Assembly (NCBI RefSeq): GCF_025133575.1
Contig: NZ_CP104011.1
Coordinates: 2,604,001-2,668,000, forward strand
Length of the DNA: 64,000 bases
Reading direction: 5' to 3'
From: Pseudomonas sp. GCEP-101
GTDB taxonomy: Bacteria > Pseudomonadota > Gammaproteobacteria > Pseudomonadales > Pseudomonadaceae
Each line of letters begins with the position of its first letter. Within the stretch, counting starts at the first letter, position 1. Positions 27,827 through 39,262 of this stretch are shown piece after piece. Below the pieces are notes generated by a model. It was not told the origin of the DNA. It saw nothing but the letters and a program-made list of their open reading frames with translations, and searched no databases. A program made the translations under genes and the position numbers.

Positions 27827-27831
27827 CCTAG

Positions 27832-28827
<996 letters not shown>

Positions 28828-28850
28828 TCCATCGCCGCTGCCGCACTCGC

Positions 28851-28883
28851 AAAAAGGCCGCTTCGCAGGAAGCGGCCTTTTTC
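28851..28883 (+). terminator. Rho-independent terminator, lipA / convergent lytic transglycosylase
   Basis: AAAAAGGCCGCTTC pairs with GAAGCGGCCTTTTT around a short loop (GCAG). T runs on both strands make it usable for both converging transcripts. Confidence 0.93.
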
Positions 28884-28916
28884 GTTTGGGCCCGTATGGG
28901 CGGCGCCGTCTCTGCT

Positions 28917-30176
28917 TCAGGTGGCGCGCAAGCGGGACAGCAGCTGCGTGGAGGCGTAGCCGTCGGCGGGCACGCCGATGGACTGCTGGAACGAACGGAT
29001 CGCCTTGCGCGTATTGGCGCCGATGATGCCGTCCGCCGTGCCGGGCTGGTAACCGCGGGTGGCGAGCAACTGCTGCAGCTCGATGCGCTCGGAGCGGCTC
29101 AGCGGCGTGTCACCCACCGGCCAACTGCCGGCCAGCTGTCCGCCGCCCTTGAAGCTGTCCGCCAGCAAGCCCACCGCCAGCGCATAGGAGGTGGAATTGT
29201 TGTAGCTGAGGATGGTGCGGAAATTGTCGGTGATCAGGAAAGCCGGCCCACGGTACCCGGCGGGCAACAGCAGCGAGACGCTGGCTTGCGGGGCGCTCGG
29301 CAGGTTGCCGCTGGCCACCCTGACGCCCTGGCGCAGCCATTCGCTCATCGGTTTGCGGATGTCCATGTCCGCCTGGGCATAGTCGAAGCCCTGCGGCAGG
29401 CGGACTTCGAAGCCCCAGCTCTGCCCACGCCGCCAGCCGGAGCTCTTCAGGTAGTTGGCGGTGGAGGCCAGCGCATCGCTGGAGGAACCCCAGATATCGC
29501 GCCGGCCGTCGCCGTCGAAGTCCACGGCGTAGCGGTTGTACGTGGTGGGGATGAACTGCGTCTGCCCCATGGCGCCGGCCCAGGAGCCGATCATGTTGCT
29601 GGCCGGCACATCACCGTGCTGGATGATCTGCAGCGCGGCGATCAACTGCTCGCGGCCGAAGTCCGGGCGGCGGCCTTCGTAGCCGAGGGTGGCGAGGGAA
29701 CGGATAACGTTCTTGCTGCCCATCTGCTGGCCGAAATTGCTTTCCATGCCCCAGATCGCCACCACCGCCTCGCGGTCGACGCCATAGGTGGCCTCGATGC
29801 GTTGCAGCACGTCGGCGTTTTCCAGCGCGCGATCCTGGCCATTGCGCACGCGGGCGGCCGACACGGCGCTGTCCAGGTATTGCCAGACGGGGCGGGTGAA
29901 TTCGGGCTGGCTGCGGTCGGCGGTCACCACCGAGTCATCCGGTTCGATGCCGGCGAAGGCGCGGTCGAAGGTCTGCGCCGTGATGCCGGCGGCCAGGGCC
30001 TGCACGCGGAAACCGTCACGCCATTGGGCGAAGCTCTGCGTGGGGCGCGCGTGTTCCGCGGCGGCACCCTTGGGCGGCGGCTCGGTGCAGGAGGTCAGCA
30101 GGCCGAAGCTGGCCAGGGACAAGGCGGCGACGAGCAGGCAGCGTTGGCCGACAACAGGTGAAACGGGCTTGCGCAT
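28917..30176 (-). CDS. Lytic murein transglycosylase, MltB family with C-terminal peptidoglycan-binding domain (SltB3-like)
   Basis: 419 residues from the ATG at 30176, with GAGGAG four bases upstream; the long open frame above it is not coding. A lipoprotein signal ends in L-L-T-S-C. The MltB catalytic domain has I-W-G-M-E-S-N-F-G (Glu) and S-W-A-G-A-M-G-Q-T-Q-F-I-P. The last 60 residues are a PG_binding_1 domain (G-T-A-D-G-I-I-G-A-N-T-R-K-A-I). The order matches a P. aeruginosa enzyme I recall as SltB3. It is the second MltB-type enzyme within 6 kb. Confidence 0.92.
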   Translation of the reverse strand: MRKPVSPVVGQRCLLVAALSLASFGLLTSCTEPPPKGAAAEHARPTQSFAQWRDGFRVQALAAGITAQTFDRAFAGIEPDDSVVTADRSQPEFTRPVWQYLDSAVSAARVRNGQDRALENADVLQRIEATYGVDREAVVAIWGMESNFGQQMGSKNVIRSLATLGYEGRRPDFGREQLIAALQIIQHGDVPASNMIGSWAGAMGQTQFIPTTYNRYAVDFDGDGRRDIWGSSSDALASTANYLKSSGWRRGQSWGFEVRLPQGFDYAQADMDIRKPMSEWLRQGVRVASGNLPSAPQASVSLLLPAGYRGPAFLITDNFRTILSYNNSTSYALAVGLLADSFKGGGQLAGSWPVGDTPLSRSERIELQQLLATRGYQPGTADGIIGANTRKAIRSFQQSIGVPADGYASTQLLSRLRAT

Positions 30177-30433
30177 TGCTCTCCTCGGGAACGGGCAGGC
30201 GAGGGGCCACCTTAGCATGGCCTCTGTGACGCGTCTGCGTCGGGCGCGGATGACGGGTTTGCAGATTCGATGGCGCGGGCGGGGGAAAATTCCCCTTCCG
30301 TCTGGATACCCGTCGAGTGGCACATCGGCTGGCAGGCCTATAGGTGCCTGGGCTCCACTCCCTTCAGGGGACGGGCGAAGTACGCGCAGATGTCCCGGTG
30401 GGATCTCCGCCGTACCGGCTGCGCGCGGCGCCG

Positions 30434-30733
30434 CTACTGCTTGGGCTGGCTGCCGGTTTCCTGGTCGACCTTGGGCGCGCTCTGGTTCAGCTCCTTGAGC
30501 ATGTCGTCGTACGCCGCGCAGTCGTCCGGGCGCTGTTCGCTGGAGCGGGACTTCTTCATCTCGGCGAGCTTTTCGTTGAGCTTCTGTGCACGTTGCGGAT
30601 CGCTGCGCGTCACTTCGGTGACTTTGGCGGCCACTTGCTTGCCCTTGGCTTCGGCTTCCTGGTCGGAGCAGAACGCATGGGCGGACAGGCTGAAGGGCAG
30701 GGCGAGGATGGCGAGGATGAGCGGCGCTTTCAT
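30434..30733 (-). CDS. Small periplasmic protein of unknown function
   Basis: 99 residues from the ATG at 30733, with a strong GGAGG six bases upstream. Residues 1-20 are a Sec signal (A-P-L-I-L-A-I-L-A-L-P, cleavage A-H-A). The mature part is charged and helical, with two Cys (in F-C-S-D-Q and D-D-C-A-A-Y) that could form a disulfide, and a Gln/Lys-rich tail. It lies 71 bases after arfA on the same strand. I do not recognise a family. Confidence 0.8.
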   Translation of the reverse strand: MKAPLILAILALPFSLSAHAFCSDQEAEAKGKQVAAKVTEVTRSDPQRAQKLNEKLAEMKKSRSSEQRPDDCAAYDDMLKELNQSAPKVDQETGSQPKQ

Positions 30734-30804
30734 GGCGGACCTCCAAGGCAGGGTTGTCCGGTTGAAAGCAAAAGGGCGGGAGTGGTTCAGGTTTTCTGAG
30801 GTTT

Positions 30805-30957
30805 TCAGGCCGCCAGAAGCGAAGAAGCCTCCCAGTTTCGGGAGGCTTCGCGGCGGTAGCTGCCTTTGCCTTTGAGCGGCTGTTCCTGGCGGCTGCGGAA
30901 CAGCGGTTGAGCAACCAGGGACTTGGCCTTGTTCGGCCGTTTGGATTTCTTCGCCAT
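30805..30957 (-). CDS. arfA: ArfA, alternative ribosome-rescue factor A
   Basis: 50 residues, easily missed because of its size. The ATG at 30957 is preceded by GAGG about eight bases away. A basic N-terminus (K-K-S-K-R-P-N-K-A-K) leads to Q-P-L-F-R-S-R, K-G-K-G-S-Y-R-R and N-W-E-A-S, matching the conserved core of ArfA. ArfA enters ribosomes stalled at a broken mRNA end and recruits RF2. As in E. coli, the coding region contains a strong hairpin (30824-30849) before the stop, which in that species cuts the message so that ArfA is made only when tmRNA fails. Regulation here is inferred from that likeness. Confidence 0.9.
   Translation of the reverse strand: MAKKSKRPNKAKSLVAQPLFRSRQEQPLKGKGSYRREASRNWEASSLLAA
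30824..30849 (-). promoter_or_regulatory. Hairpin inside the arfA coding sequence
   Basis: GAAGCCTCCC and GGGAGGCTTC form a perfect 10-base-pair stem with a six-base loop, covering codons 37-45 of arfA and lying about 20 bases before the stop. A pyrimidine-rich TTCGCTTCT follows. It fits the RNase III or terminator hairpin that yields non-stop arfA mRNA in E. coli. Confidence 0.85.
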
Positions 30958-31134
30958 CAGTCTTTCCTCGTTGAGGCCGGCGCCGTTGCCGGCGCGCGCA
31001 TCTTCTGCCTATCTGGGACGTTTGTCCATGCCGTTGGTCACCGCCGGGCGGGCCAAGGTCACCGCGCGGCAATCGGGGCTACGCTGGGGCGACGAATCTT
31101 TCCGACACCCCGGACAATAACGAGGAAGAAGGCG

Positions 31135-31485
31135 ATGAAATTTCTCTGCATGATCTATTTCGACGAGCGCAAGGCGGCGGAACTGCCGGAGGCCGAGCTG
31201 CGCGGCATCGTCGACGAGTGCATGACCTACAGCGAGCAACTGCGGCGCAGCGGCCATTACATCGCGGCCAATGCCCTGCTGCCGACGCCTACCGGGCGCA
31301 CGTTGCGCGGCCAGGGCGACAAACTCACCGTGACCGACGGGCCGTTTGCCGAGACGCGGGAACAGTTGGGCGGTTTCTACCTGATCGAGGCGCAGAGCCT
31401 GGACGAGGCCGAGCGCATCGCCGCGAAGATCCCGCCGGGTCGGCTGGGCTGCGTGGAGGTGCGCCAGGTGCGGGAGTGGGAGTGA
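31135..31485 (+). CDS. YciI-like (DGPF domain) protein
   Basis: 116 residues from the ATG at 31135 with GAGGAAGAAGG just upstream. The pattern F-L-C-M-I-Y-F-D-E, then V-T-D-G-P-F-A-E-T-R-E and G-G-F-Y-L-I-E is the DGPFAETKE family, a ferredoxin-like fold. Relatives are often encoded with extracytoplasmic-function sigma factors; none is adjacent here. The biochemical role is unknown. Confidence 0.9.
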   Translation: MKFLCMIYFDERKAAELPEAELRGIVDECMTYSEQLRRSGHYIAANALLPTPTGRTLRGQGDKLTVTDGPFAETREQLGGFYLIEAQSLDEAERIAAKIPPGRLGCVEVRQVREWE

Positions 31486-31558
31486 TCGGGCTGGCAAGAA
31501 AGAAGTCGCTCCCCTGTATGAGCAACTGTCTTCATCTGAAAATATGTGCGTGTATTTT

Positions 31559-31658
31559 CCCTCTCCCTGAAGGGAGAGAGGACCGTACGGTGCAGGATAA
31601 AACCTAAGCATCAGCCGGCACGGACAGCTCCCTCGCCCTTCAGGGAGAGGGCTGGGGT
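31559..31658. repeat. CCCTCTCC-type palindromic repeat, copy 2
   Basis: CCCTCTCCCTGAAGGGAGAG at the left, the core AGCATCAGCCGGCACGGACA, and CCCTTCAGGGAGAGGG at the right. The core is shared with 59606-59708 and, inverted, with 15823-15939. Confidence 0.8.
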
Positions 31659-31676
31659 CAGCGCAGGATTTTCCAG

Positions 31677-31722
31677 GTAGGAGCGCGCCATGCGCGCGAT
31701 CGCGGGCATGCCCCGCTCCTAC
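31677..31722. repeat. Short palindromic repeat, class 3 (46 nt)
   Basis: GTAGGAGCGCGCCATGCGCG joined to ATCGCGGGCATGC and CCCGCTCCTAC. The ends are exact complements and there is no spacer. The other bases of the 31486-31932 gap show no gene; the last 200 should hold the MFS promoter. Confidence 0.85.
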
Positions 31723-31932
31723 AGGGGGATGCCGAATGTCTCGCCAAGGGGCATGCGCTCATGCCTCGGTCGCATCTGATCGAACCGGGACCTGTGGCGG
31801 ATTGTCGCTATTTCTGTAACAGATATTTTCAGGCGCGCAGCTGTGGTTGGCTTCCGGGCTCGGTTAGCGTGATAGCTGACTCACGAGTGCCTCGGTGTAC
31901 AGCGACGGCGACGCCCCGGCTGGAGATGTGTG

Positions 31933-33165
31933 ATGCAGCAATGGTCCCCTACCCAACGCAATGTGGTGATCGCTTCAGTGCTCGCCTGGACGCTGGATGC
32001 CTTCGATTTCTTCCTCCTGGTCTTCGTCCTCACGGATATCGCGCAGACGTTCCATGTCGACCTGCCACAGGTGTCCCTGGCGATCCTCCTGACCCTGGCC
32101 GTGCGCCCGATCGGCGCGTTGCTGTTCGGCCGCGCGGCAGAGCGCTATGGCCGGCGGCCGGTGCTGATGATCAATATCCTGATCTACTCCTTGCTGGAAC
32201 TGGCCTCGGCGTTCTCGCCGAACCTGACGACCTTCCTAGTCCTGCGGGTGGTCTACGGCGTGGCCATGGGCGGCATCTGGGGCGTGGCTTCCTCGCTGGC
32301 GATGGAGACCATCCCCGAGCGGTCCCGTGGCATGGTCTCCGGGTTGTTCCAGGCCGGTTACCCGGCGGGCTACCTGATCGCTTCGATCGTCTACGGCCTG
32401 TTGTTCGAGGTGCTCGGCTGGCGCGGAATGTTCATCGTCGGTTGCCTGCCGGTCGTGCTGGTGGCGTTCATCTGGTTCAAGGTGCCGGAGTCGCCGATCT
32501 GGCAGGCGGCGCGCGAGCGCAAGGAGTCGACGCCGTTGTGGCCGGTGCTGCGCAGCCAGTGGAAGCTGTGCCTCTACGCGGTGCTGCTGATGGCCTGTTT
32601 CAACTTCTTCAGCCATGGCACGCAGGATCTCTACCCGACCTTTCTGAAGGTGCAGCATGGCTTCGATACGCACACCGTCAGCCTGATCGCGGTGACGTAC
32701 AACATCGCTGCGATCCTCGGCGGCATCCTGTTCGGCAGCCTGTCCGAACGGATCGGGCGGAAGAAGGCGATCATTTGCGGCGCGCTGCTGGCGTTGCCGG
32801 TGCTGCCGCTCTGGGCCTTCAGTCACGGTGCGGTGGCGCTGGGCATCGGCGCATTTCTGATGCAGTTCATGGTGCAGGGCGCCTGGGGCGTCATTCCCGC
32901 CTACCTCAACGAACTGGCACCGGTGGGCACCCGCGCGGTGCTGCCGGGGTTCGTCTATCAGTTGGGTAACCTGATCGCCTCGGTCAACGCACCGTTGCAG
33001 GCGGAGATCGCCAAGAGCTACAGCTATGGCACGGCGATGGCCATCGTGGCCGGCGTGGTGGCGGTGCTCATCTGCGCGTTGATCAGCACCGGGCGGGATA
33101 CGCGCGGGGTAGCGCTGGACCGCGGGGAAGGTCAAGCCCATCGGGCGCAGCCGGCGCGGCCCTGA
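31933..33165 (+). CDS. Major facilitator superfamily transporter, metabolite:H+ symporter type
   Basis: 410 residues from the ATG at 31933 (GGAG eight bases upstream; a GTG directly before it is less likely). Twelve hydrophobic helices are apparent. The loop 2-3 motif G-R-A-A-E-R-Y-G-R-R-P and its partner G-S-L-S-E-R-I-G-R-K-K in the second half are intact. D-A-F-D-F-F in helix 1 is typical of carboxylate/sialate carriers (NanT, JEN-like). The substrate is probably an organic acid, unproven. It is convergent with holA. Confidence 0.88.
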   Translation: MQQWSPTQRNVVIASVLAWTLDAFDFFLLVFVLTDIAQTFHVDLPQVSLAILLTLAVRPIGALLFGRAAERYGRRPVLMINILIYSLLELASAFSPNLTTFLVLRVVYGVAMGGIWGVASSLAMETIPERSRGMVSGLFQAGYPAGYLIASIVYGLLFEVLGWRGMFIVGCLPVVLVAFIWFKVPESPIWQAARERKESTPLWPVLRSQWKLCLYAVLLMACFNFFSHGTQDLYPTFLKVQHGFDTHTVSLIAVTYNIAAILGGILFGSLSERIGRKKAIICGALLALPVLPLWAFSHGAVALGIGAFLMQFMVQGAWGVIPAYLNELAPVGTRAVLPGFVYQLGNLIASVNAPLQAEIAKSYSYGTAMAIVAGVVAVLICALISTGRDTRGVALDRGEGQAHRAQPARP

Positions 33166-33205
33166 CAAGCCGGCGGCCCGTGCAGGGGCCGCGGGCGCGT
33201 CGGTG

Positions 33206-34243
33206 TCAGGCTGACGGCAGGCTGATGCGCTGCCCGGCCACCAGCAGGGCGAGGCGGGCGAGGCTGTTCCAGACGTTGCCCACCGCCTGGCCCTTGATCT
33301 GTGCGTCGATCAGCTGGGCATCCTGCAGCATCTGGTTCCAGCGGGGCGCGGTGTGGCGTTGCAGGGCCTTGCTCATCAGCGGTCGGCGCTTGTCCCAGAT
33401 GGGCGGGCGGGCCTGGCTGAAGGCCTTGTCCAGCGGTACGCCCTGACTGAACTGCTGGGCGAGGCTCGCCAGCACGCGGATCTCCCGGGCCAGGGCCCAG
33501 AGGATCACCGGTGGTTCCACCCCTTCGCCGCGCAGGCCTTCGAGCATGCGCAGGCAGTGGGCGGCTTCGCCGTTGAGGGCCGCGTCGATCAGGCCGAATA
33601 CATCGAAGCGCGCACTGTCAGCCACGGCGGCCTGCACGGTGTCGGCGTCGATCTGCTGGCCGTCGGCGAGCAGCTTGAGTTTCTCGATTTCCTGGGCGGC
33701 AGCCAGCAGGTTGCCTTCGACCCGTGCGGCGATCAGGTCCACCGCGTCCTGGCTGGCGGCAAGGCCCGCCTGGGACAGGCGCTGGCGAATCCACTGCGGC
33801 AACTGGTGCACGTCGATCGGCCATATCTGGATGAACTGCGCGGCATCGCCGTCGATCAGGGCCTTGGCCCACTTGGTCTTCTGCGTGCTGCCGTCGAGCT
33901 TGGGCAGGCTGACCAGCAGGACGGTGTCCTCCGGCGGGCGCTGCAGGTATTCCTGGAGGATCGCCGCGCCCTTGTCACCGGGCTTGCCCGAGGGCAGGCG
34001 CAGTTCGATGAGGCGCTTTTCGGCGAACAGCGAGAGGCTGGCACCGGCTTCGAGCAGTTGGCCCCAGTCGAAGTTGGCTTCGGCGTTGAACACCTGGCGT
34101 TCGCCAAAATCACGCTGGCGGCAGGCGGCGCGGATGGCGTCGCAGGCTTCCTGGCAGAGCAACGGTTCGTCGCCGCTGACCACGTAGACGGGCGCGAGGT
34201 TGCCTTGCAGGTGCTTCGCGAGTTGTCCGGGATTGAGCTTCAT
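33206..34243 (-). CDS. holA: DNA polymerase III subunit delta
   Basis: 345 residues. The AAA+-like clamp-loader fold is seen in Y-V-V-S-G-D-E-P-L-L (N-terminus), K-L-D-G-S-T-Q-K-T-K-W and the C-terminal W-D-K-R-R-P-L. Delta opens the beta clamp. The ATG at 34243 has no Shine-Dalgarno; instead a 10-base-pair hairpin lies seven bases upstream. It is third in the leuS-lptE-holA string. Confidence 0.95.
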   Translation of the reverse strand: MKLNPGQLAKHLQGNLAPVYVVSGDEPLLCQEACDAIRAACRQRDFGERQVFNAEANFDWGQLLEAGASLSLFAEKRLIELRLPSGKPGDKGAAILQEYLQRPPEDTVLLVSLPKLDGSTQKTKWAKALIDGDAAQFIQIWPIDVHQLPQWIRQRLSQAGLAASQDAVDLIAARVEGNLLAAAQEIEKLKLLADGQQIDADTVQAAVADSARFDVFGLIDAALNGEAAHCLRMLEGLRGEGVEPPVILWALAREIRVLASLAQQFSQGVPLDKAFSQARPPIWDKRRPLMSKALQRHTAPRWNQMLQDAQLIDAQIKGQAVGNVWNSLARLALLVAGQRISLPSA

Positions 34244-34250
34244 AATGAGA

Positions 34251-34274
34251 AAGGGGCCGGTTGGCCGGCCCCTT
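34251..34274 (-). terminator. Perfect hairpin between lptE and holA
   Basis: AAGGGGCCGG (34251-34260) pairs with CCGGCCCCTT (34265-34274), loop four bases. On the minus strand it is followed by TCTCATT and the holA ATG. It may attenuate holA or shape its translation start. Confidence 0.6.
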
Positions 34275-34279
34275 GTCGC

Positions 34280-34894
34280 TTACTGTGCTTTCGGGAATTC
34301 GATCGGCGACTGCTGCGGCTGAGACTTGGCAGCCTCGTCCGCGGCCTTGAGCGCCTCGGCTTCGGCCTTGGCCTTGGCTTCCGCCTTGGCTTGCAGGTCG
34401 TCGAGCTGGGCCGGGGTGATCAACTGCAGGCGGGTGACCATCTGCTGGACCAGGTCGCGGCGCATCTCGTTGCGGATCTGCTGGGCTTCCTGGTCGGAGC
34501 CGATCAGGTTGTTCTCGTCCTGCACGTAGACCTTGCGCACCTGCACCTGGTTGGCGAGCAGCAGCAGGTTGTCACTGCCGCGGATCTCGTAGCTCAGGGT
34601 GTTGGTCAGCTCGTTTTCCGCACTGCGCGCGGAGCTGGTGTAGCTTACCGAGCGGCTGGTGGTTTCTTCACGGGCAAGGATCAGGTGATACGGCGCGCGG
34701 GAGACGACTTTCACGCCGCTGCCTTCAAGCACCTGCTTGAGCTGTGTGACGGTTTCGCCATAGGCATTGCGCGCGCTCACGTCGATTTCCTTGAGCGCAA
34801 AGTTCGTATCGCCCAGGCCGCGCAGTTGGAAACCGCAGGCGCTCAGCACGCTGGCCAGGCCGATCAGCGCGAGGCTGGTCAGGATACGTTTCAT
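34280..34894 (-). CDS. lptE: LPS-assembly lipoprotein LptE
   Basis: 204 residues from the ATG at 34894 (GAGG eight bases upstream). The lipobox [10 protein letters not shown] is the LptE signature. The body alternates as an alpha/beta fold (S-Y-E-I-R-G, then Q-V-R-K-V-Y). The last 45 residues are an Ala/Lys/Glu helix ([10 protein letters not shown]) and a Gln/Pro tail, an extension beyond E. coli LptE. It plugs LptD in the outer membrane. Confidence 0.95.
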   Translation of the reverse strand: MKRILTSLALIGLASVLSACGFQLRGLGDTNFALKEIDVSARNAYGETVTQLKQVLEGSGVKVVSRAPYHLILAREETTSRSVSYTSSARSAENELTNTLSYEIRGSDNLLLLANQVQVRKVYVQDENNLIGSDQEAQQIRNEMRRDLVQQMVTRLQLITPAQLDDLQAKAEAKAKAEAEALKAADEAAKSQPQQSPIEFPKAQ

Positions 34895-34925
34895 CAAGCT
34901 TCCCTCACTCCTGTTGATCCGGTAT

Positions 34926-34949
34926 GCCCGTGGCGAAGGTGCCACGGGC
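34926..34949 (-). terminator. Hairpin between leuS and lptE
   Basis: GCCCGTGGC (34926-34934) pairs with GCCACGGGC (34941-34949), loop six bases. There is no T tract on the minus side, so it is more likely a partial attenuator or mRNA-protecting stem. Confidence 0.45.
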
Positions 34950-34974
34950 GAATGGGTCTTTTCCAGCGTTGCTG

Positions 34975-37692
<2,718 letters not shown>

Positions 37693-37831
37693 CTACAGAA
37701 AGCCTCGTAGCATACATGACCCCCACCCGAGCCGGTAGCCCGCGCCGTTTGTCGCACGCTCGGTGTGGCGCGGGGTGTGCCGCTAAGCTTTGCCTGAGGG
37801 CGGGAGGTTTCCGCCTGTCTTGAGGTGACTG

Positions 37832-38263
37832 ATGGCTGAGCTGCATCGCGCAAGTGCGTCGGGTTCCGGTCTGTATGAACGGTTGTTGCAACGGCTCGCG
37901 CTGGCCCTGGATGAGGCCGACACCGCAGAGCGACTACGTGACGAATGCCCCGTGGAACTGGAGTTGCGCGGTTTGAGCAGTGCCGAGATGGAGTTGATCA
38001 GGGCGTATCTGGACCAGGATGTGAATTGGCTGCGCGGCTGGCATGCCGCGGCGGAGGAACTCGCCCTGCTGGAGCGCGCGCCGGCCCGTGCGCCGCGCCA
38101 TGTGCGCCACCCGGTGCCGCCCAGTCGGCCGCGTCTGGTGCCGCGCCCGCAGCAATTGCAGTGCGCGCTGTGCGGCTCGCCGGTGGCCTGGAGTCGCCAT
38201 CAGGGCGTGCTGCCGTGCACGTCGTGCGGATCGCAGCTGTTCCGCAACGCCAAGGCACGCTGA
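37832..38263 (+). CDS. ybeL: Zinc-ribbon protein, YbeL/DUF1451 type
   Basis: 143 residues. The N-terminal 90 residues are helical and acidic (L-Y-E-R-L-L-Q-R-L-A, E-M-E-L-I-R-A-Y-L). After a Pro/Arg linker comes a zinc ribbon, C-A-L-C then C-T-S-C about 20 residues later. E. coli ybeL sits beside leuS in the same way. The function is unknown. It diverges from leuS across 235 bases. Confidence 0.85.
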   Translation: MAELHRASASGSGLYERLLQRLALALDEADTAERLRDECPVELELRGLSSAEMELIRAYLDQDVNWLRGWHAAAEELALLERAPARAPRHVRHPVPPSRPRLVPRPQQLQCALCGSPVAWSRHQGVLPCTSCGSQLFRNAKAR

Positions 38264-38308
38264 GAACTTCCCGATCCGTTAGGCTTGGCGCTCGACAAGG
38301 AGTCGCCA

Positions 38309-39070
38309 ATGCCTATCCGCTTCATCCTCAAACAGATTTTCATGCCGCCGGGGCTGCTGCTCCTGTTGCTGCTGCTGGGTTTCCTGCTGCGTCGGCGCTA
38401 CCCGCGCGTGTCGGCATGGTGCTTCTTTTCCGGTTTCTTCGGCCTGCTGCTGATGAGCCTGCCGGTGACGGTGGAGTGGGGCGCGCGCCAGCTGGAGCAG
38501 CAGGCACCGCTCAGGCAGGCGGACTGGGCGGGGCTCGCGCAGCGCGCCGACGCCATTGTGGTGCTGGGCGCCGGCCGGGTGCGCGGGGATCGGGCGTGGC
38601 AGGACGACCAGCCCGGCCTCATGGCCCGCGAGCGCATTCGCTACGCCGCCCGCCTGGCCAAGGCCAGCGGGCTGCCCGTGCTGACCTCCGGTGGGCTGCA
38701 TTACGGCACGCCGCCTTCCGAGGCGCGGATCATGACGCAGAGCCTGCTGGACGATTACGGCGTGCCGGTGCGCTGGGAAGAAGGCCGCAGCCGCACGACC
38801 TGGGAGAACGCGCAGTTCAGCGCGCAAATGCTGCGCGAGGCAGGGATCCAGCGGGTGGTGCTGGTGACTAGTGCCATCCACATGCCCCGTTCGATCTGGA
38901 GTTTCGAGAAGGCCGGCCTGCAGGTGGTGCCGGCGCCGGCGGGCTATCTCGGCACGGATGACGAGGTGCCCCTGGGCGGCTGGCTGCCCGAAGGACGAGC
39001 GATCTGGCAGAGCGGGCAGCTGCTCAACGAGGCGATCGGGTTGGTCGGGTATCGGTTGTTCTATCGCTAG
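38309..39070 (+). CDS. YdcF/ElyC family membrane protein (DUF218)
   Basis: 253 residues from the ATG at 38309 with AAGGAG seven bases upstream. Two membrane helices (about 12-28 and 34-50) precede a periplasmic DUF218 domain: A-I-V-V-L-G-A-G at the start, L-T-S-G-G near the middle, E-G-R-S-R-T-T-W-E-N-A, and L-V-T-S-A-I-H-M-P-R. ElyC-type members influence undecaprenyl-phosphate use and envelope integrity. It ends among repeats before the lnt terminator. Confidence 0.88.
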   Translation: MPIRFILKQIFMPPGLLLLLLLLGFLLRRRYPRVSAWCFFSGFFGLLLMSLPVTVEWGARQLEQQAPLRQADWAGLAQRADAIVVLGAGRVRGDRAWQDDQPGLMARERIRYAARLAKASGLPVLTSGGLHYGTPPSEARIMTQSLLDDYGVPVRWEEGRSRTTWENAQFSAQMLREAGIQRVVLVTSAIHMPRSIWSFEKAGLQVVPAPAGYLGTDDEVPLGGWLPEGRAIWQSGQLLNEAIGLVGYRLFYR

Positions 39071-39079
39071 CAGGTTCTT

Positions 39080-39149
39080 GTAGGAGCGGACTCTGTCCGC
39101 GATTGTTTCCGGCGCGATGCGGCCTATCGCGGACGAAGTCCGCTCCTAC
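39080..39149. repeat. REP pair, class 2 (GTAGGAGCGGA type)
   Basis: GTAGGAGCGGACTCTGTCCG begins the left unit and its near inverse, ending GTCCGCTCCTAC, closes the right, 70 bases overall. Class 2 differs from class 1 after GTAGGAGCG. It starts nine bases after the preceding stop codon. Confidence 0.85.
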
Positions 39150-39186
39150 AGGAATACCTACGATCTGCCAGAGCGAGAAAGCTCCT

Positions 39187-39210
39187 GTAGGAGCGAGCTT
39201 GCTCGCGAAC
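39187..39210 (+). repeat. Single REP unit, class 1
   Basis: One complete 24-base unit (GTAGGAGCGAGC...GCGAAC) without a partner. It is the only unpaired class 1 copy in the window. Confidence 0.9.
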
Positions 39211-39225
39211 CCGATAGCGGCAATG

Positions 39226-39254
39226 AAAAAGGGCCTCGCAATGAGGCCCTTTTT
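39226..39254. terminator. Bidirectional terminator, ydcF-like / lnt
   Basis: AAAAAGGGCCTC (39226-39237) and GAGGCCCTTTTT (39243-39254) form a 12-base-pair stem with a five-base loop and T runs on both strands. Confidence 0.93.
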
Positions 39255-39262
39255 CGTCGGAG

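Noticed and set aside
33173..33192. GCGGCCC / GGGCCGC hairpin between the MFS gene and holA as a terminator
   Set aside because: Only seven pairs and no T tract on either strand.
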